From Cordylochernes scorpioides (lineage: Eukaryota; Arthropoda; Arachnida; Pseudoscorpiones; Chernetidae), in NCBI GenBank assembly GCA_030710605.1, contig CP092870.1, forward strand, positions 54,077,921-54,141,920: DNA of 64,000 bases, read 5' to 3'. Below the pieces are notes generated by a model that saw only the letters and a program-made list of their open reading frames with translations, searched no databases and was not told the origin of the DNA. The position numbers and the translations under genes are program-made. Positions 1 to 11,299 of the stretch are shown here, one piece after another. Each line of letters opens with the position of its first letter. Position 1 is the first letter of the stretch.

Positions 1-272
1 CTTTTTCAAAGGAAAAACGTAAGTTTTTTGCTACCTATTTACTACTTAAAGTAGCTTCAAATGATCCAAAAATGTGTTTTTGGTCAACGGTTATTAAAGA
101 GTCAATATTGTATGCGTTGAATTCAACGGACAGTTATAGAACTAAAGACAATCCTGAAGCTCAAATGTAAAAAAATATTCATTCATAATTTGAAATATAT
201 TTAACATAAATGCGCAGAAACGGATTCCAAGTTATTATTTTCCTGCATGATCGTTGCCTATTTCTCAATATA

Positions 273-468
273 CACTCATGGACAAAACTATAGGAAATTT
301 CATATTTTGATGCGCCGGTCGTCTGTTTTTTGAAGGAGACAGGCAATTCTGTTCACACTTGGTTATCTAGTGTGTATTCAATAAAGATCACTGTAATATC
401 TTTCAGAGTTATTTTCTGAATCCAGATATACATGCTAAAAGGTACAACTTAAGTTTTGTCCATGAGTG
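273..468. mobile_element. Tc1/mariner-type MITE (TIR CACTCATGGACAAAACT)
   Basis: A 196-bp non-coding element bounded by the inverted repeats CACTCATGGACAAAACT (273-289) and its complement AGTTTTGTCCATGAGTG (452-468). TA dinucleotides flank both sides (271-272 and 469-470), as expected for Tc1/mariner insertion. There is no transposase inside. Its last part is tandemly amplified downstream (next entry). Confidence 0.7.
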
Positions 469-698
469 TATCTTTCAGAGTTATTGTCTGAATCCCGATA
501 AACATGATAAAAGGTACAACTTCCTCAAGACTTGTCCATGAGTGTATCTTTCAGAGCTATTGTCTGAATCCCGTTATACATGCTAAAAGGTACAACTTCC
601 TTAAGTCTTGTCCATGAGTGTATTTTTCAGAGTTATTGTCTGAATCCTGATATATATGCTAAAGGGAACAACTTCCTTAAGTTTTCTCCATGAATGTA
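397..698. repeat. 76-bp tandem repeat, 4 copies, derived from the MITE end
   Basis: Four head-to-tail copies of a roughly 76-bp unit. Each starts TATCTTTCAGAG, runs through TGAATCC and GGTACAACTT, and ends in the MITE terminus TTGTCCATGAGTG. The first unit belongs to the MITE; the next three begin near 469, 545 and 621. Copies differ by a few substitutions, so the expansion is not brand new. Confidence 0.75.
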
Positions 699-832
699 TA
701 TTTGACAGCTGACTTTCACTACCTTACCCCCTTTTTTATTTTTTTACGCCTTAAAATAAATTTCCAATTGAGGCATTTAATATATTTTTTCATTTTATTG
801 TCTTTTATTTACACTTACAATAAGTAGAAGAA

Positions 833-2460
833 ATGAATAATTTTATCTCCAATATTGATGTTAAAAAGGCTCTTGGAATAGATAATATAAGAAATAATAT
901 GATAAAATGTGCCTTCTCCAAAATTGTATCGTTGTTAAATGAATTATTTAGTGAATGTTTTCAAAAAGGATATTATCCTGATGAATGGAAAAGAGCAGCT
1001 CTTAAAATAATTCCTAAACCTAACAAAACGAATTTAAAAATTGATAAAAGTATCTAATGTCAAATCTCTCCAAGAATTTTGAAAAATACCGAGAAATAAA
1101 ATTTATAATTTTATCAAGAAAATAATCTTTTAAGCAATAGACAGCATGAATCTATACAAATGAAATCAACGATAACATGTTCAGAAAAAATAACAGAGGT
1201 TATATTAGAACATAGACAGAATCATTCAGTGCCGTTAATTGCAATTGATATAGAGGGTGCATTTGACAACGCATGGTGGCCAGCTATTTTTAAAATAATA
1301 GATCACGATAATATGCCCGGTGAATTGATTAAAATGTTGCAATATTTCTTGAATAATAGAAAAACACTTTTTACGTATGGTGATAAGAAGGTCAATAAAA
1401 CAATATCAAAAGGCTGTCCACAGGTCGGGGGACCACTGTCTCCATTGCTATGTCTGATATTACTGAATGATTTATCAAATAAATGCAGATACCCAATTCT
1501 GAAATACTGTCTTATGGTGAAGATGTGTCACCTTGGAAAAAATCGATCAAAGGCGTACTTAAAACATACTAAAAATCATTCTTGAGAAAACTAACATTCT
1601 GCATTTGCAAAATAAAAACATGTCAGCAATTAAGTTAAATAAAAAAATAGGTTTGCCAATACAGAAATTTAAAATATTGGGAGTCACTTTTGCAAAAAAA
1701 AAATTTCAGAAAGAAAAAACTTAATTTCAATCCTCAAATAGTTATTATACTAAATAAAGCAAAATGATTCAAAAATCTACTACTGGCAATTTGTGGAAAA
1801 GCTTGGGATCCGAATATCCAAAAGAGACTTACATTGTACAAAACAATTATTAGGCAAATGATTTCTTATGGATAGAAGATCTGGTATAAATTTGTAAATA
1901 AAAATAATATAAATCAATTAAATTAATTTCGTGACCAAATACTATTATGGTGCAAGCAATCATATAAAACGACGAGTTCTAATTGTATACATACCATAGC
2001 CAAGATCCTTTGCTTAACGATTTAATTGAATCCAAAGATATGAAATATGAAAAAAAAATTAACTTTAGAAGAAAAACAAAAATACAATTTAGATGTTCAA
2101 AGCATAATAACGGATTTTATTGAATTTAAAATGGCTGCTATGAAGAACAACACAAATAACTCATTTCAAAGCTTCTTCCCTAACAACATACCAAAATATT
2201 TCCGACCAAACATTTTTTAATTCTCAAATCATTTATAATCATGGAAGTTTCAGAAGCTTTTAAAAATAATCAAAGCAGTGGAAGTCTCGAGTTGTTTTTT
2301 TGGACATGAGAAAAAAAAACTCAATACATCTTTTACTGGACTGTCCTGTTTTTCAGGACTATAGAATCAACAATAATGTGATAGTAACAGATCCAAGTAT
2401 TTTCATTTACAGTAAAGAAACGTATATTAAATTTGATAGCTTTTGTAGATATCTGTCGTA
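833..2460 (+). pseudogene. R1-clade-like non-LTR retrotransposon reverse transcriptase, decayed
   Basis: Frames at 833-1057 and 1160-1585 are pieces of one LINE reverse transcriptase. Visible motifs in order: fingers segment DEWKRAALKIIPKPNK; palm LIAIDIEGAFDNAWWP, typical of the R1 group; and GCPQVGGPLSPLL (core QG). The catalytic YXDD is degraded, with only a YGED-like remnant about 1515-1525 in another frame. Thumb-like (LYKTIIRQMISYG, about 1835) and terminal zinc-ribbon-like (LLDCPVF, about 2340) remnants follow in shifting frames. Numerous stops and frameshifts make it inactive. The 5' end (endonuclease, ORF1) is missing. The 3' UTR probably runs to about 3065, where the sequence ends in AATAAATAAA. 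R1-like is inferred from the palm motif; the orientation and RT identity are secure. Confidence 0.85.
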
Positions 2461-3379
2461 GCTAAATGAAGAGGCGCAGTCGTTATGCCTAGCGCGCCCG
2501 CGATGTCTGCCACTTTATTTTTTGTGCCGCCTTTTATACATGGATGAATTTACATATTTACATTTTAACGCAAGCGTAACATATTTACATACTTATTTGA
2601 CGAGAATAAATTGTATCTCTTGGCATTTTAACTATATACAAATACAACTATTATTAACTATATACATATACAAATTATGACATATATTTTAAATTATATA
2701 GCAACAAATATTTTTTAGGAAACTGATTTTTATATTATGCTGATTGTAGATATTGCCAGACATTTCTTTCTTTTGTACACAGTTCTCTGTTCACATTAAG
2801 ATTTAAGAGCTTCATTTGTTCTTAAAATGCTTAAACTCTTACATACATTTCTCTTCTCTTTTAATAATAATGATAATTGAAACAATTTTGATGTAAATAT
2901 TTGATGGAGATGTTTTTTTTTTCTCTTTCCCCTTGTTGATATCATATGACTATTCTTTACGGCCTAAAATTATTGTAAATATATCTATAGAGTAAAGTTG
3001 GGGCATACATGTATACAAGTATCCCTAGGGGTACATAGCGCTTTAAATAGGGAATAAATAAAAGAGAGAGATAATAATGTTATTTTAAAAATACATTTTC
3101 GGATCATTTAAGAATGTATAATTATTTTATATTGATTAGGGTTCATTCTAAAATAAAAAAATAATGTTTTTAAAAACATCTGATGCAGTAGATCTCCCTG
3201 TAAAGGGCACCTACTTTCAGAGTCAAACTGGCTTTTAGGGAGAGGTGTCTTCTTACCAGAGAGTTGCTAAATTGTAAAAATGGTGATTTAGGCTATAAAA
3301 ATTGTTATTTGTAGAAGGGGGCCTATGAAAAGAGTGTTCTTCCATAGGAGGTCTGGTGTAAAGATATATCCTTAGCATG
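2461..3379 (+). other. Probable LINE 3' UTR followed by AT-rich DNA
   Basis: AT-rich, no open frame. A short GC-richer stretch about 2465-2545 directly follows the decayed RT. The AATAAATAAA run at about 3052-3062 would suit the LINE 3' end. From about 3185 the sequence becomes the irregular lead-in to the 31-bp minisatellite. Confidence 0.4.
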
Positions 3380-4727
3380 GGTGTCCCCTCATGGAGGTTT
3401 TATTGTGGAGAGGTATCCTCTATGGAGGTTCTACGGTAGAGGGGTGTCCTCTATGGAGGATCTATGGTAGAGAGGTGTCTTCTATGGTGGTTCTACGGTA
3501 GAGGTGTGTTCTCTATGGAGGTTCTATGGTAGAAAGGTGTCTTCTATGGTGGTTCTACGGTAGAGGGGTGTTCTCTATGGATGTTCTACGGTAGCGAGGT
3601 GTCCTCTATGGAGGTTTAACGGTAGTAAGGTGTCCTCTATGGAGGTTCTATGGTAGAGGGGTGTCCTCTATGGAGGTTCTATGGTAGAGAGGTGTCTTCT
3701 ATGGTGGTTCTACGGTAGCGAGGTGTCCTCTATGGAGGTTTAACGGTAGTAAGGTGTCCTCTATGGAGGTTTTATGGTAGAGGGGTGTCCTCTATGGATG
3801 TTCTACGGTAGTTAGGTGTCCTCTATGGAAGTTCTACGGTAGCGAGGTGTCCTCTATGGAGGTTCTATGGTAGAGAGGTTTCCTCTATGGAGGTTCTACG
3901 GTAGAGGGGTGTCCTCTAAGAAGATTCTACGGTAGAGGGGTGTCCTCTATGAAAGTTTATGGTTGATGGGTGTCCTCTATGGAGGTTCTATGGCAGAGAG
4001 GTGTCCTCTATGGAGGTTCCACGGTAGGGAGGTGTCCTCTATGGAGGTATCTACGGTAGGGAGGTATCCTCTATGGAGGTTTTACGGTAGGGAGGAGTCC
4101 TGTATGGAGGTATCTACGGTAGGGAGGTGTCCTCTATGCAGGTGTTACGGTAGAGAGGTGTTCTTAATGGAGGTTTTTACGGTAGAATGGTTTCCTCTAT
4201 GGAGGTTTTACGGTAGAGAGGTGTTCTTTATGGAGATTTTACGGTAGGGAGGTGTCCTATATGGAGGTTTTATGGTAGTGAGGTGCCCTCTATGGAGGTG
4301 TTACGGTAGTGAGGTGTTCTCTATGGAGGTTTTACGGTAGGGAGCAGTTCTCTATGGAGGATTTACGGTAGAGAGGTGTCCTCTATGGAGGTTCTATGGT
4401 ATAGAGGTGTCCTCTATGGAAGTTCTATGATATAAAGGTGTCCTCTTTGAAGGTTCTATGGTATAGAGGTGTCCTTTATGAAGGTTCTATGGTATAGAGG
4501 TGTCCTCTCTGGAGATTCTATGGTATATAGGTGTCCTTTATGGAGGTTCTATGGTATAGAGGTGTCCTCTATGGAAGTTCTATGATATAAAGGTGTCCTC
4601 TCTGGAGGTTCTATGGTATAGATGTGTTCTTTATGGAGGTTCTATGGTATAGAGGTCTCCTCTATGGAGGTTCTATGGTATAGAGGTGTCCTCTATGGAG
4701 GTTCTATGGTATAGAGGTGTCTTTTCA
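3380..4727. repeat. 31-bp minisatellite array (about 43 units)
   Basis: Tandem array of a 31-bp unit containing TATGGTAGAGAGGTGTCC and TCTATGGAGGT. Three subdomains are visible. Roughly 3400-3990 shows higher-order alternation of TAGAGGGG and TAGAGAGG variants. Roughly 3990-4380 has CGGTAGGGAG units, some with one extra base. Roughly 4380-4727 is homogenised to the GGTATAGAGG variant. The 94-aa frame inside is only the translated repeat. A single related unit lies near 28035-28070, and a 28-bp cousin occurs at 7728-7839. Confidence 0.92.
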
Positions 4728-5595
4728 TGAAGACTCATTGAAAACTGTAATAAAGTTTTTAGAGCTTATATTTTTCATTTACATAATTTAAATGTTGTGA
4801 TACATGATTTCAATTCGGATCCCGTTGAGAGTCGAGACTTAATTTCAGAAGGATTATTTCGGACTACAAAGAAAGAAGTCAATAATACATTTTTTCTCGA
4901 ACTCCTTGAAGTTTTGTGACAAAATCCATCTGATTAAATCAAAGCTGTTTTTGAAATCAATATCGTTATACATCATATTACGAGTATTTAGTATTTGAGT
5001 ATTTTACTATTTTAGTATTTGAATAAAAATATTATATTTATTATGTTTTAAATATTTATCTCTATACATATATTTAATAAACAAAATATTACTCAATTAG
5101 GTCATCCTTCTATGGCTTTAAAATATCCCGTTGAAAAGTATTTAAAATTTCATTGTCATCGTGAGTTAGTAATTAGAGATAGAAACTAAAATAATAAAAC
5201 TTCTCATAAAATCGGAAACAAACGCCTTGGTTCATTAAAGATAAAAATAAGTCAATTATTTTATGGTGATATTCATAAATATTGAAATAATAGAAAACTA
5301 TTTTTGGGACATAATAATTTGCTTCATTCGATGAATCTCATTACGTAGAGATAAATAACAAATTATTAAATTAAGCATATTATACATATACATATTACAT
5401 CAGACATAAAATATCTAGATCTTTATTAAGGTAAATCATAAATGTCTTAGGACTTGCTGTCGTTCTAAAGTAGGAAGAGACAAAAACTACAATTTACAAA
5501 ATCTTACAGTTTTTAAATGGCCAAAAAAATGTTTTCTTGCCAACAATAAATAGTACTCGCATAAATGATATATACGTACGGAACTATATAAAGAG
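4728..5595. other. AT-rich sequence, nothing recognised
   Basis: No convincing frame, repeat or RNA signal was seen on either strand. Confidence 0.4.
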
Positions 5596-5649
5596 CTTCA
5601 CATTCAAAGAGCCGCATGTGGCTCGCAAGCCGCAGTTTGACGACCCATG
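5596..5649 (-). mobile_element. hAT-type terminal fragment
   Basis: On the minus strand this reads CATGGGTCGTCAAACTGCGG followed by CTTGCGAGCCACATGCGG. It resembles a hAT-superfamily terminus (CAGGGGTCGTCAAACTGCGGCTCGCG-type ends common in animals). Only one end is visible and no transposase is attached. The call rests on recall of that end sequence. Confidence 0.5.
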
Positions 5650-5832
5650 GTCTAGACCCAATCATTGAACGGAACATCTGCTTAGTTCATTATAATTACG
5701 AATGAAATTCAATGTATTGTTACGTCGTACCCAGACACTGTTCGTGTTCTTTGTCTGATCAGCATGGCATAAATATACACCCGTGAGTTCGTAAGGATGC
5801 AGCTAAAGTTAGCGCTTTAATAAATGTTTCAC

Positions 5833-6265
5833 CTAATAGAAGGAATACAATGAGTGGGTCTTGCCTTCAATTTCCCCGTCAGAAGGATCTTTGGCGCCGT
5901 GGATGTCACTCTTGTGAAACCTTCCGATCCACATTATACTAGTCCAACCTGGACTAAACAGCCATGTAGACCGCTCCGATGTCAGTCTCTCCAGGCACCG
6001 TCTAGCAGGATCATCCAAACGTTCCAGAGGCAACTTCCCACGTCTTCTACTCGCCGCAGATGTGACCAGGCTCCGTCCTCCCCCACATAGGAAGGCTGTT
6101 TTTGGCGCCTGCCATCGTGGCGCCTGTTCCCCACACACACATACGTGGGCCATCCTTACGCAGTTGAAGTCCAATCATCTTTCCATAACTTCACCCTGGG
6201 ATCTTTGCCTCTCGGATACCTTGAAAGAAGGGGATTATCTATTTCACAGTATTATTTATGTGTAG
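5833..6265 (-). other. GC-richer island with an unrecognised 113-aa frame
   Basis: Base composition rises sharply against the AT-rich surroundings. A 113-aa frame on the minus strand (6174-5833) is Arg/Ser/Leu-rich, including RRRGKLPLERLDDPARRCLE. The plus strand also has open frames here. I do not recognise a family. It may be an old fragment of a transposon or captured exon; a functional gene is not supported. Confidence 0.25.
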
Positions 6266-6399
6266 TTTAGATTCTTTTTAACAGAATCCTCTTAAACACT
6301 GGACCCCTTCAGACAGGCTTTGCTTTTGTAAATAAAATCAAGATACTTTTCTAAATCTGCTGCTTTTATAAGGGTAAATATTAACGCGTATATGAGCCT

Positions 6400-6895
6400 T
6401 CAAAATACATACAACATCCGCCAATAGATGGCGCTTTCTTCTATTTCCGGTCTGGAAATAATGTGGGAATCGCCGAATGCTGTGGTCCTGTTTCCTCGGG
6501 CAGATGTTTGTAAATGTACGTTTATATTGGCCCTAGAGGGTAACGTAATGTAAATACCCGTTGAGTGTTATTCTAGTTATATGTAAGGTGTAGTAGAAAT
6601 AACGATAAAAAAGGGAGGAGTGTTAGAAGTCTTGTTGCCGGTTGCTGTTATGCCTCTCTCGCCAACACCACAGTCGCTACTCTTCTCGTGTCCCCCATCA
6701 GTGGTAAGGCCGAGAGATACTGCCAGAGAAAAGGAGATCCACTGAGTGGTGGTTCTTTGCGTGGTCTGCAGGGTAGAGCAACGGGAGCCCGGGGCAGGTG
6801 TACACGAAGGGGGAAGCGGCATCGTCGCGAAGAACCGAAGAGGTCGGCGCGCGACAATATTAAGTTTACTAAACAATCTTATAGAAAAATGTGAG
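6400..6895. other. GC-richer island, possibly an LTR or promoter fragment
   Basis: A second GC-rich island with overlapping short frames on both strands, none recognised. The part at 6600-6870 is purine-rich and lacks the codon pattern of a conserved protein. It could be an LTR or leader fragment, but no matching repeat was found in the window. Confidence 0.2.
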
Positions 6896-7727
6896 AATAT
6901 AAATTTGTACTCAATCTTATGAACATTGCGTGACTCTGAATTTGCAATGTAAGAAATTCTGGCAGAAATATATGCAATAACAACAAGCGTTTTATTGGGG
7001 ACATATGCCCTACACAGGATTCGCCCTGGTGATAACCGTCCAGATAAGATTAGTTGTTTACAAGTGATCGTTTATTAATATATTTCTATTTACACCGGGT
7101 TCTCTTAAATCAGTGTTTTTTCTCTTGCACAGCCCTATAAAACTTGTTCAGGGTCAATGCACTATATTTAAATTTCAAGATAAATTTTTATAACAGAGTT
7201 ATGTTCAAAATACAAATTGCTATCCCGCGCATATTTATTAGAATATAAGAGAGGGAACTTGCAAAGTTGCTTATATTCGCACCTCTTTATCTGAAGATGA
7301 TTCATTCAGTTTGTATATAAAAATTATGATAATGTGTATGATATAACTACAAAATATATACGAAATAGTTTTTTTTAAATTTAATTTTAGGCTTTGAGAA
7401 TGGTCTTTATGTTAATCTAAATAAACAAATGCGTACATGCAAAATTTTCCAATGAATATTCAGTAGTTTGGGTGGAAAATATTAATTTATCTTTAGAAGA
7501 AGAGTGAATGTTTGCCAAAAGTGGACATCATACACGAGGCAGCAACATTGTAATAATATTTGAACTGAAAAATATGTAAATTATATTAGCAAGTATATAG
7601 TTGAGTAGAATGTTTATGATAATTCAAAACGTAGTGAATACTAGAGAGGAAGTTTAAATTTTAATCAGAATTATCAAATATCGAGGAAACGTAGATAAGG
7701 CACAAATAAATAAGCAAAATAAATATT
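6896..7727. other. AT-rich sequence, nothing recognised
   Basis: No supported coding, RNA or repeat feature. Confidence 0.4.
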
Positions 7728-7839
7728 TATGGTGAGGTATCCTGTCGACTTAATCTATGGTGTGAGATCCTGTCTACTTAAACTATGGTGAGGTATCCTG
7801 CCGATTTAAGCTATGGTGAGGTATCCTGTCGACTCTCGC
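7728..7839. repeat. 28-bp minisatellite, 4 copies
   Basis: Four units of TATGGTGAGGTATCCTGTCG plus ACTTAATC-like ends. The core TATGGTGAGGTATCCT resembles the 31-bp array at 3380-4727 (TATGGTAGAGAGGTGTCCT), suggesting a common origin. Confidence 0.8.
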
Positions 7840-8420
7840 TATACTGTGTTAACCGAGAGGAACAGTCTGGATGTGGAGAGTTTTCCAGTACCTCTCTGCA
7901 CCTTGGAAGACCTTTAACAGTTCTCACAGATTACAGGCAGTCGTGGTCGAGGCAGAGTGGAAAGCTTGGGAATTTCCATACACAAAAAACGAAGAGACAC
8001 AGTTGTAATAGGAAAGTTCCGTGAGCAGATATGAGTCGAGCTAGGAGCGAAAGATGGAGATAGAAGAGTTCTTACTGTTCTACATGGTCGATGAGGTGGA
8101 CCTTGGGCAGAACCGACGAGGGCTCCCGCTGATGGCGAAGTGACTATATTTTCGGCTAGAGCGGAGGTCTTATATATCTTTGCTGAGAGGAAGTATTGAG
8201 TTTCAGCAAATGCAACAAGGGCATGGATCGGAAGAAGTGTCATTGTACACTGGCAACGCCCTGACATTTAGGCCTCGTTGTGGGACTTCTACATCTCGAT
8301 CTCTGATTTAGATCAACTCTTAATATATTACAGAGTTTTATTTATTTATCCTCAGTTTGTACAAAGCACATTACATATGGTGATGCAATGACACATGTCA
8401 ATCATGTGTATAATTATTTA
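7840..8420. other. Moderate-GC unique-looking segment, unrecognised
   Basis: Open frames exist on both strands (7785-8024 plus, 8267-7914 minus), but neither shows a known domain. Short decayed-coding character on the plus strand around 8040-8270 is possible. No function is assigned. Confidence 0.2.
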
Positions 8421-8554
8421 CAGATGCGCTTCTATTATACATGACAATCGTTTTATATTATATACAATATGAGGTTGTTGGTTTAAATTACCATAAATAC
8501 GTTGACCTTTATATATATATTTTTTTTTTCTGAATATAGAGCAATCCATATTTA

Positions 8555-8810
8555 TATCTTTAGATAATAAAAATACATATATTGGATTGAATAAAATATT
8601 TATTTGACAATATTTCGGTTGGCTGAACGCCAACCTTTATTCAGAAACCGAAATATTGGCAAATATATCTATCATTTATTCTTAGTTCTCTTCTCTTCAA
8701 TTACTCTGTAAACTGGCGAATCCTATATAGGACGAGAGGTCCTCAATAAAGGCTTTTTGTTGTTTGTTGTATATCTATCATTGAATCCAATATATGTCTT
8801 TCTATTATCC
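8555..8810. repeat. Foldback repeat containing a hammerhead-like motif
   Basis: Outer inverted words CATATATTGGATTGA (about 8575) and TGAATCCAATATATG (about 8780) enclose a strong hairpin. On the minus strand 8644-8609 reads CTGAATAAAGGTTGG, loop CGTTCAG, then CCAACCGAAATATT. That matches the layout of a hammerhead ribozyme (CUGAUGA, stem II, GAAA) with a damaged first core box. Related motifs occur at 36.3, 36.7, 38.1 and 38.3 kb. Hammerheads of this layout are known in Penelope-like elements, which is the inferred source. Confidence 0.4.
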
Positions 8811-9052
8811 AAATATAGATATATGTTGAAGTCTCAATCACCTTTGCCTGAAATCAAATTTTGGGGCATTCTTTTGATTATTTTTAGAAGTGCGACTATA
8901 AAATTTGAAAAAAAAAATATTTTTTACATTTTTCTAGAACCTACCATCATATTTGCTCCAGTAAGGGCAGTAGAAAATTGTTTCATTAAAAATATATATA
9001 TAAGCGTCAAAAATAGTTTGAATATACATACGTTAATTATATATGTATATAA

Positions 9053-9977
9053 ATAGCAGTAAAGTTCGGATTTAGTTTTTTTATGTTTGGTTATCCAAAA
9101 AGGTTATAAGACATGAAAATTTATTTAAATTGAACATTATAAAATTAAGTTCCAATTTACATTTTTCATTTTTTATTTCTGATATGAGTGTGGACATATA
9201 TAAGTTTAACTATAATTCTGTATATTGTGATTTATCTTTAACATCACAATATTATTTGTAGAGTTTGAGTATTTTCACACAAATATCTACATATTCACAT
9301 ACATCCACATTTATTTGTAATGAATAATTAATATATCATTTCATATTCTATATTTCTACAATATAAAAAAATATAATTTTTAAACATTTGAAGTTTTTTA
9401 TAAGGTTACTAGGCCTCTCTCTTTCCAACAATGGCAGTTATTTTATTACTTATCTTAATTAGTGGAATTTAATTTTGTCTTTGTGAAATAACTTGAATAG
9501 ATTTAAGCCGTGTTTTGATCCCAAATCTTGAATGGTATAATGGAATCAATTACAAACTCAATATATAATAGAGATATAAGCTGATCAATTGCGCACTAGA
9601 TATGGAAGCAAATTATTTATCAAACACCACTCGATATGAAGTCAATTTATGTTCTAAAAAACGTGCACTGGATATGGAATAGATCTGAGTAGCGATCAAA
9701 CATGAACTGGATATTAGATCAAACTTTCAAATAATCGAGCTAGCATATGATATCAAATCAATTGATAAACTGATCAAAGCGCTCTGGGTTTGTTATCACA
9801 CACAAATTGAAAAATTGATCAAACGCGCACTGGATATGGATTCAATATATGAATTGATAAAAAACACAAAATATATAAGGAATCAATATATAAATTGATC
9901 AAAAGCGCACTGGAAATGCAATCAATATATAAATTGAATAAATTCGCTCTGGATATGATTTCATTCTATAAATTGAT
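9053..9977 (+). repeat. Repeat Z, copy 1, 5' part
   Basis: Matches, in inverted orientation, the segment 58292-56990. Shared landmarks in order are AATAGCAGTAAAGTT, ATCTTTAACATCACAATAT, ATTAATATATCATTT and the GAAGTTTTTT plus ACTAGGCCTCT block, then the 39-bp satellite. Copy 1 continues at 15203 after removal of the palindrome and Tc1 insertion. Z encodes no recognised protein. Confidence 0.7.
9540..9977 (+). repeat. 39-bp satellite in repeat Z, copy 1
   Basis: About ten degenerate units with consensus words CTGGATATGGATTCAATATA, TGAATTGATCAAA and CGCGCA. The same unit, better preserved and inverted, occupies 39100-39440 and 57000-57900, where its frame encodes a 13-residue repeat (LDMESIYELIKRA-like). 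Confidence 0.8.
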
Positions 9978-9999
9978 AGTAGTTTAGTAAAGCGCATCC

Positions 10000-10520
10000 C
10001 CAATTCACTTTAATTGTCGTACGTCCTATTAGAGCCCGCTTCAAAAAATTTGTGTATTATAATTCACTGTAATTGGCTTACGTCTGGAGATTCCCCGTAA
10101 TAAAACTTTAAATACAACTTTTTTTTTTTTTTTTAAATGTGTTGCATCCCCAATTCACTTTAATTGGCCTATGTCCTATATGTGCGTTAAATAGCTGGGA
10201 ACGTAAGAGAGATCTTTCGAAGGCCGTAATAAATTGGCTTACGTCTGGAGATTCCCCGTAATAAAACTTTAAATACAACTTTTTTTTTTTTTTTAAATGT
10301 GTTGCATCCCCAATTCACTTTAATTGGCCTATGTCCTATATGTGCGTTAAATAGCTGGGAACGTAAGAGAGATCTTTCGAAGGCCGTAATAAATCACTGC
10401 CGCTTCTAAAATAGTCATAGGTGACCATTCCTTAGATGGAGGTAATAAAATCTTTTCTCAAATAGCTGGCCGTCATTTTAATTGCCCTAAGGATTCCCAA
10501 TTCACTTTAATTGCCCTCCT
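10000..10520 (+). promoter_or_regulatory. Repeated regulatory-like modules, left arm
   Basis: The motif AATTCACTTTAATTG followed by TACGTC or a variant recurs at about 10001, 10060, 10150, 10312 and 10500, and again at about 11471. A segment of about 161 bp containing it, TTAAATAGCTGG and CGTAAGAGAGATCTTTCG is tandemly duplicated (about 10072-10232 and 10233-10393). TACGTCA resembles half of a CRE/ATF site. The array lies directly upstream of the 128-aa gene, like an enhancer. The role is inferred. Confidence 0.5.
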
Positions 10521-10579
10521 ACGTCATAGGTATTGGAATAATGTTACAAGTATATGACGTAATGTCAGGGTCATATATA

Positions 10580-10617
10580 CATATATATATAGGCCGATAT
10601 TTTCTCATATTGTCAGC
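10580..10617 (+). promoter_or_regulatory. TATA box and initiator-like site of the left 128-aa gene
   Basis: ATATATATATAGG (about 10579-10592) lies roughly 25-30 nt upstream of TTGTCAGCTTTC (about 10610-10621), an arthropod-type initiator (TCA core). The predicted 5' UTR is about 28 nt long and ends at the ATG at 10640. The mirror image is in the right arm near 13468-13505. Confidence 0.5.
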
Positions 10618-10639
10618 TTTCATAAAGAGTGAAAGCAAC

Positions 10640-11026
10640 ATGGAAGTAAAAAATTTGCCAAATTTAGTTAAAGAAGTTATTGAAACAATTTTGGAGAAAG
10701 GTCTTTTATTAAAAAAGAATCAATTTGTAGATGTAATTTATGAATTCCCTATTTCTTTCGAATATTCTACTAAAGAAGAGGAAAGAAAAGTTTCCTATTT
10801 TAATAGGTTTTTTAAAAACCATTTATTTCAAATGTATGATGAAAGTGGAAATTTTATTGAGGATTTTTTGGATGATTTTATGCACACACCTGAGTGTGAA
10901 GGCGACGCATGGCTTTATTCAAAAGAATTATTTGAAAAAATAATCGAAGCTTATTCCCAAGCTTGCAATTCGGTCCTGCAAATCCAGGCTTGCAATCACG
11001 AAGAAGAAGAAGACAACGACACTTAG
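10640..11026 (+). CDS. Unrecognised 128-aa acidic-tailed protein, left-arm copy
   Basis: I do not recognise this protein. I chose the ATG at 10640 because it has the arthropod-style context CAACATGG and lies just after a TATA/initiator pair. The frame is open further upstream, but that extension would lie in the promoter. The protein is rich in Phe, Tyr, Glu and Asp, has no signal peptide or clear membrane helix, and looks helical and cytosolic or nuclear. It carries a paired-acid stretch ESGNFIEDFLDDF and ends in the acidic run EEEEDNDT. Two Cys (QACN, IQACN) lie near the end. AATAAA follows at 11081-11086, 55 nt past the stop, so the unit is compact and intronless. The copy at 13445-13059 is identical except for Ser versus Phe in EAYSQACN. 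Maintenance of both frames suggests function or recent duplication. Confidence 0.65.
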   Translation: MEVKNLPNLVKEVIETILEKGLLLKKNQFVDVIYEFPISFEYSTKEEERKVSYFNRFFKNHLFQMYDESGNFIEDFLDDFMHTPECEGDAWLYSKELFEKIIEAYSQACNSVLQIQACNHEEEEDNDT

Positions 11027-11080
11027 AGGAAAAATGTATAGAAGGACTCTATGAACACTTATATATGTGTTTAAAAATGT

Positions 11081-11086
11081 AATAAA
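11081..11086 (+). terminator. Poly(A) signal of left 128-aa gene
   Basis: AATAAA 55 nt after the stop codon at 11026, followed by GTTCATGTT. The mirrored copy is at 13004-12999 on the minus strand. Confidence 0.6.
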
Positions 11087-11299
11087 GTTCATGTTAAAAA
11101 CAAAAAAAAGTGTGTGCTCATTAAAAAAAAATCTGTCATATCTTTTACCAACTAATTTAATATTTATGGAAATATGTGTCACAAATATGTTTAAAAAAAA
11201 AAGTGTATATTTTTAAATGTCATAGCTTTACTATTGTAAAATTTCACCCACATGATGACGACAAAAAAAAAAGCGAGTATAAAATGCTGGAATTTTTCT

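Noticed and set aside
3963-4247. 94-aa frame in the minisatellite
   Set aside because: It is only the translated 31-bp repeat (MEVSTVGR-type units).
3380-4727. CRISPR array
   Set aside because: Units are contiguous with no unique spacers, and the DNA is eukaryotic.
10511-10639. 43-residue N-terminal extension of the 128-aa protein
   Set aside because: It lies over the TATA box and initiator; the downstream ATG at 10640 has a far better context.
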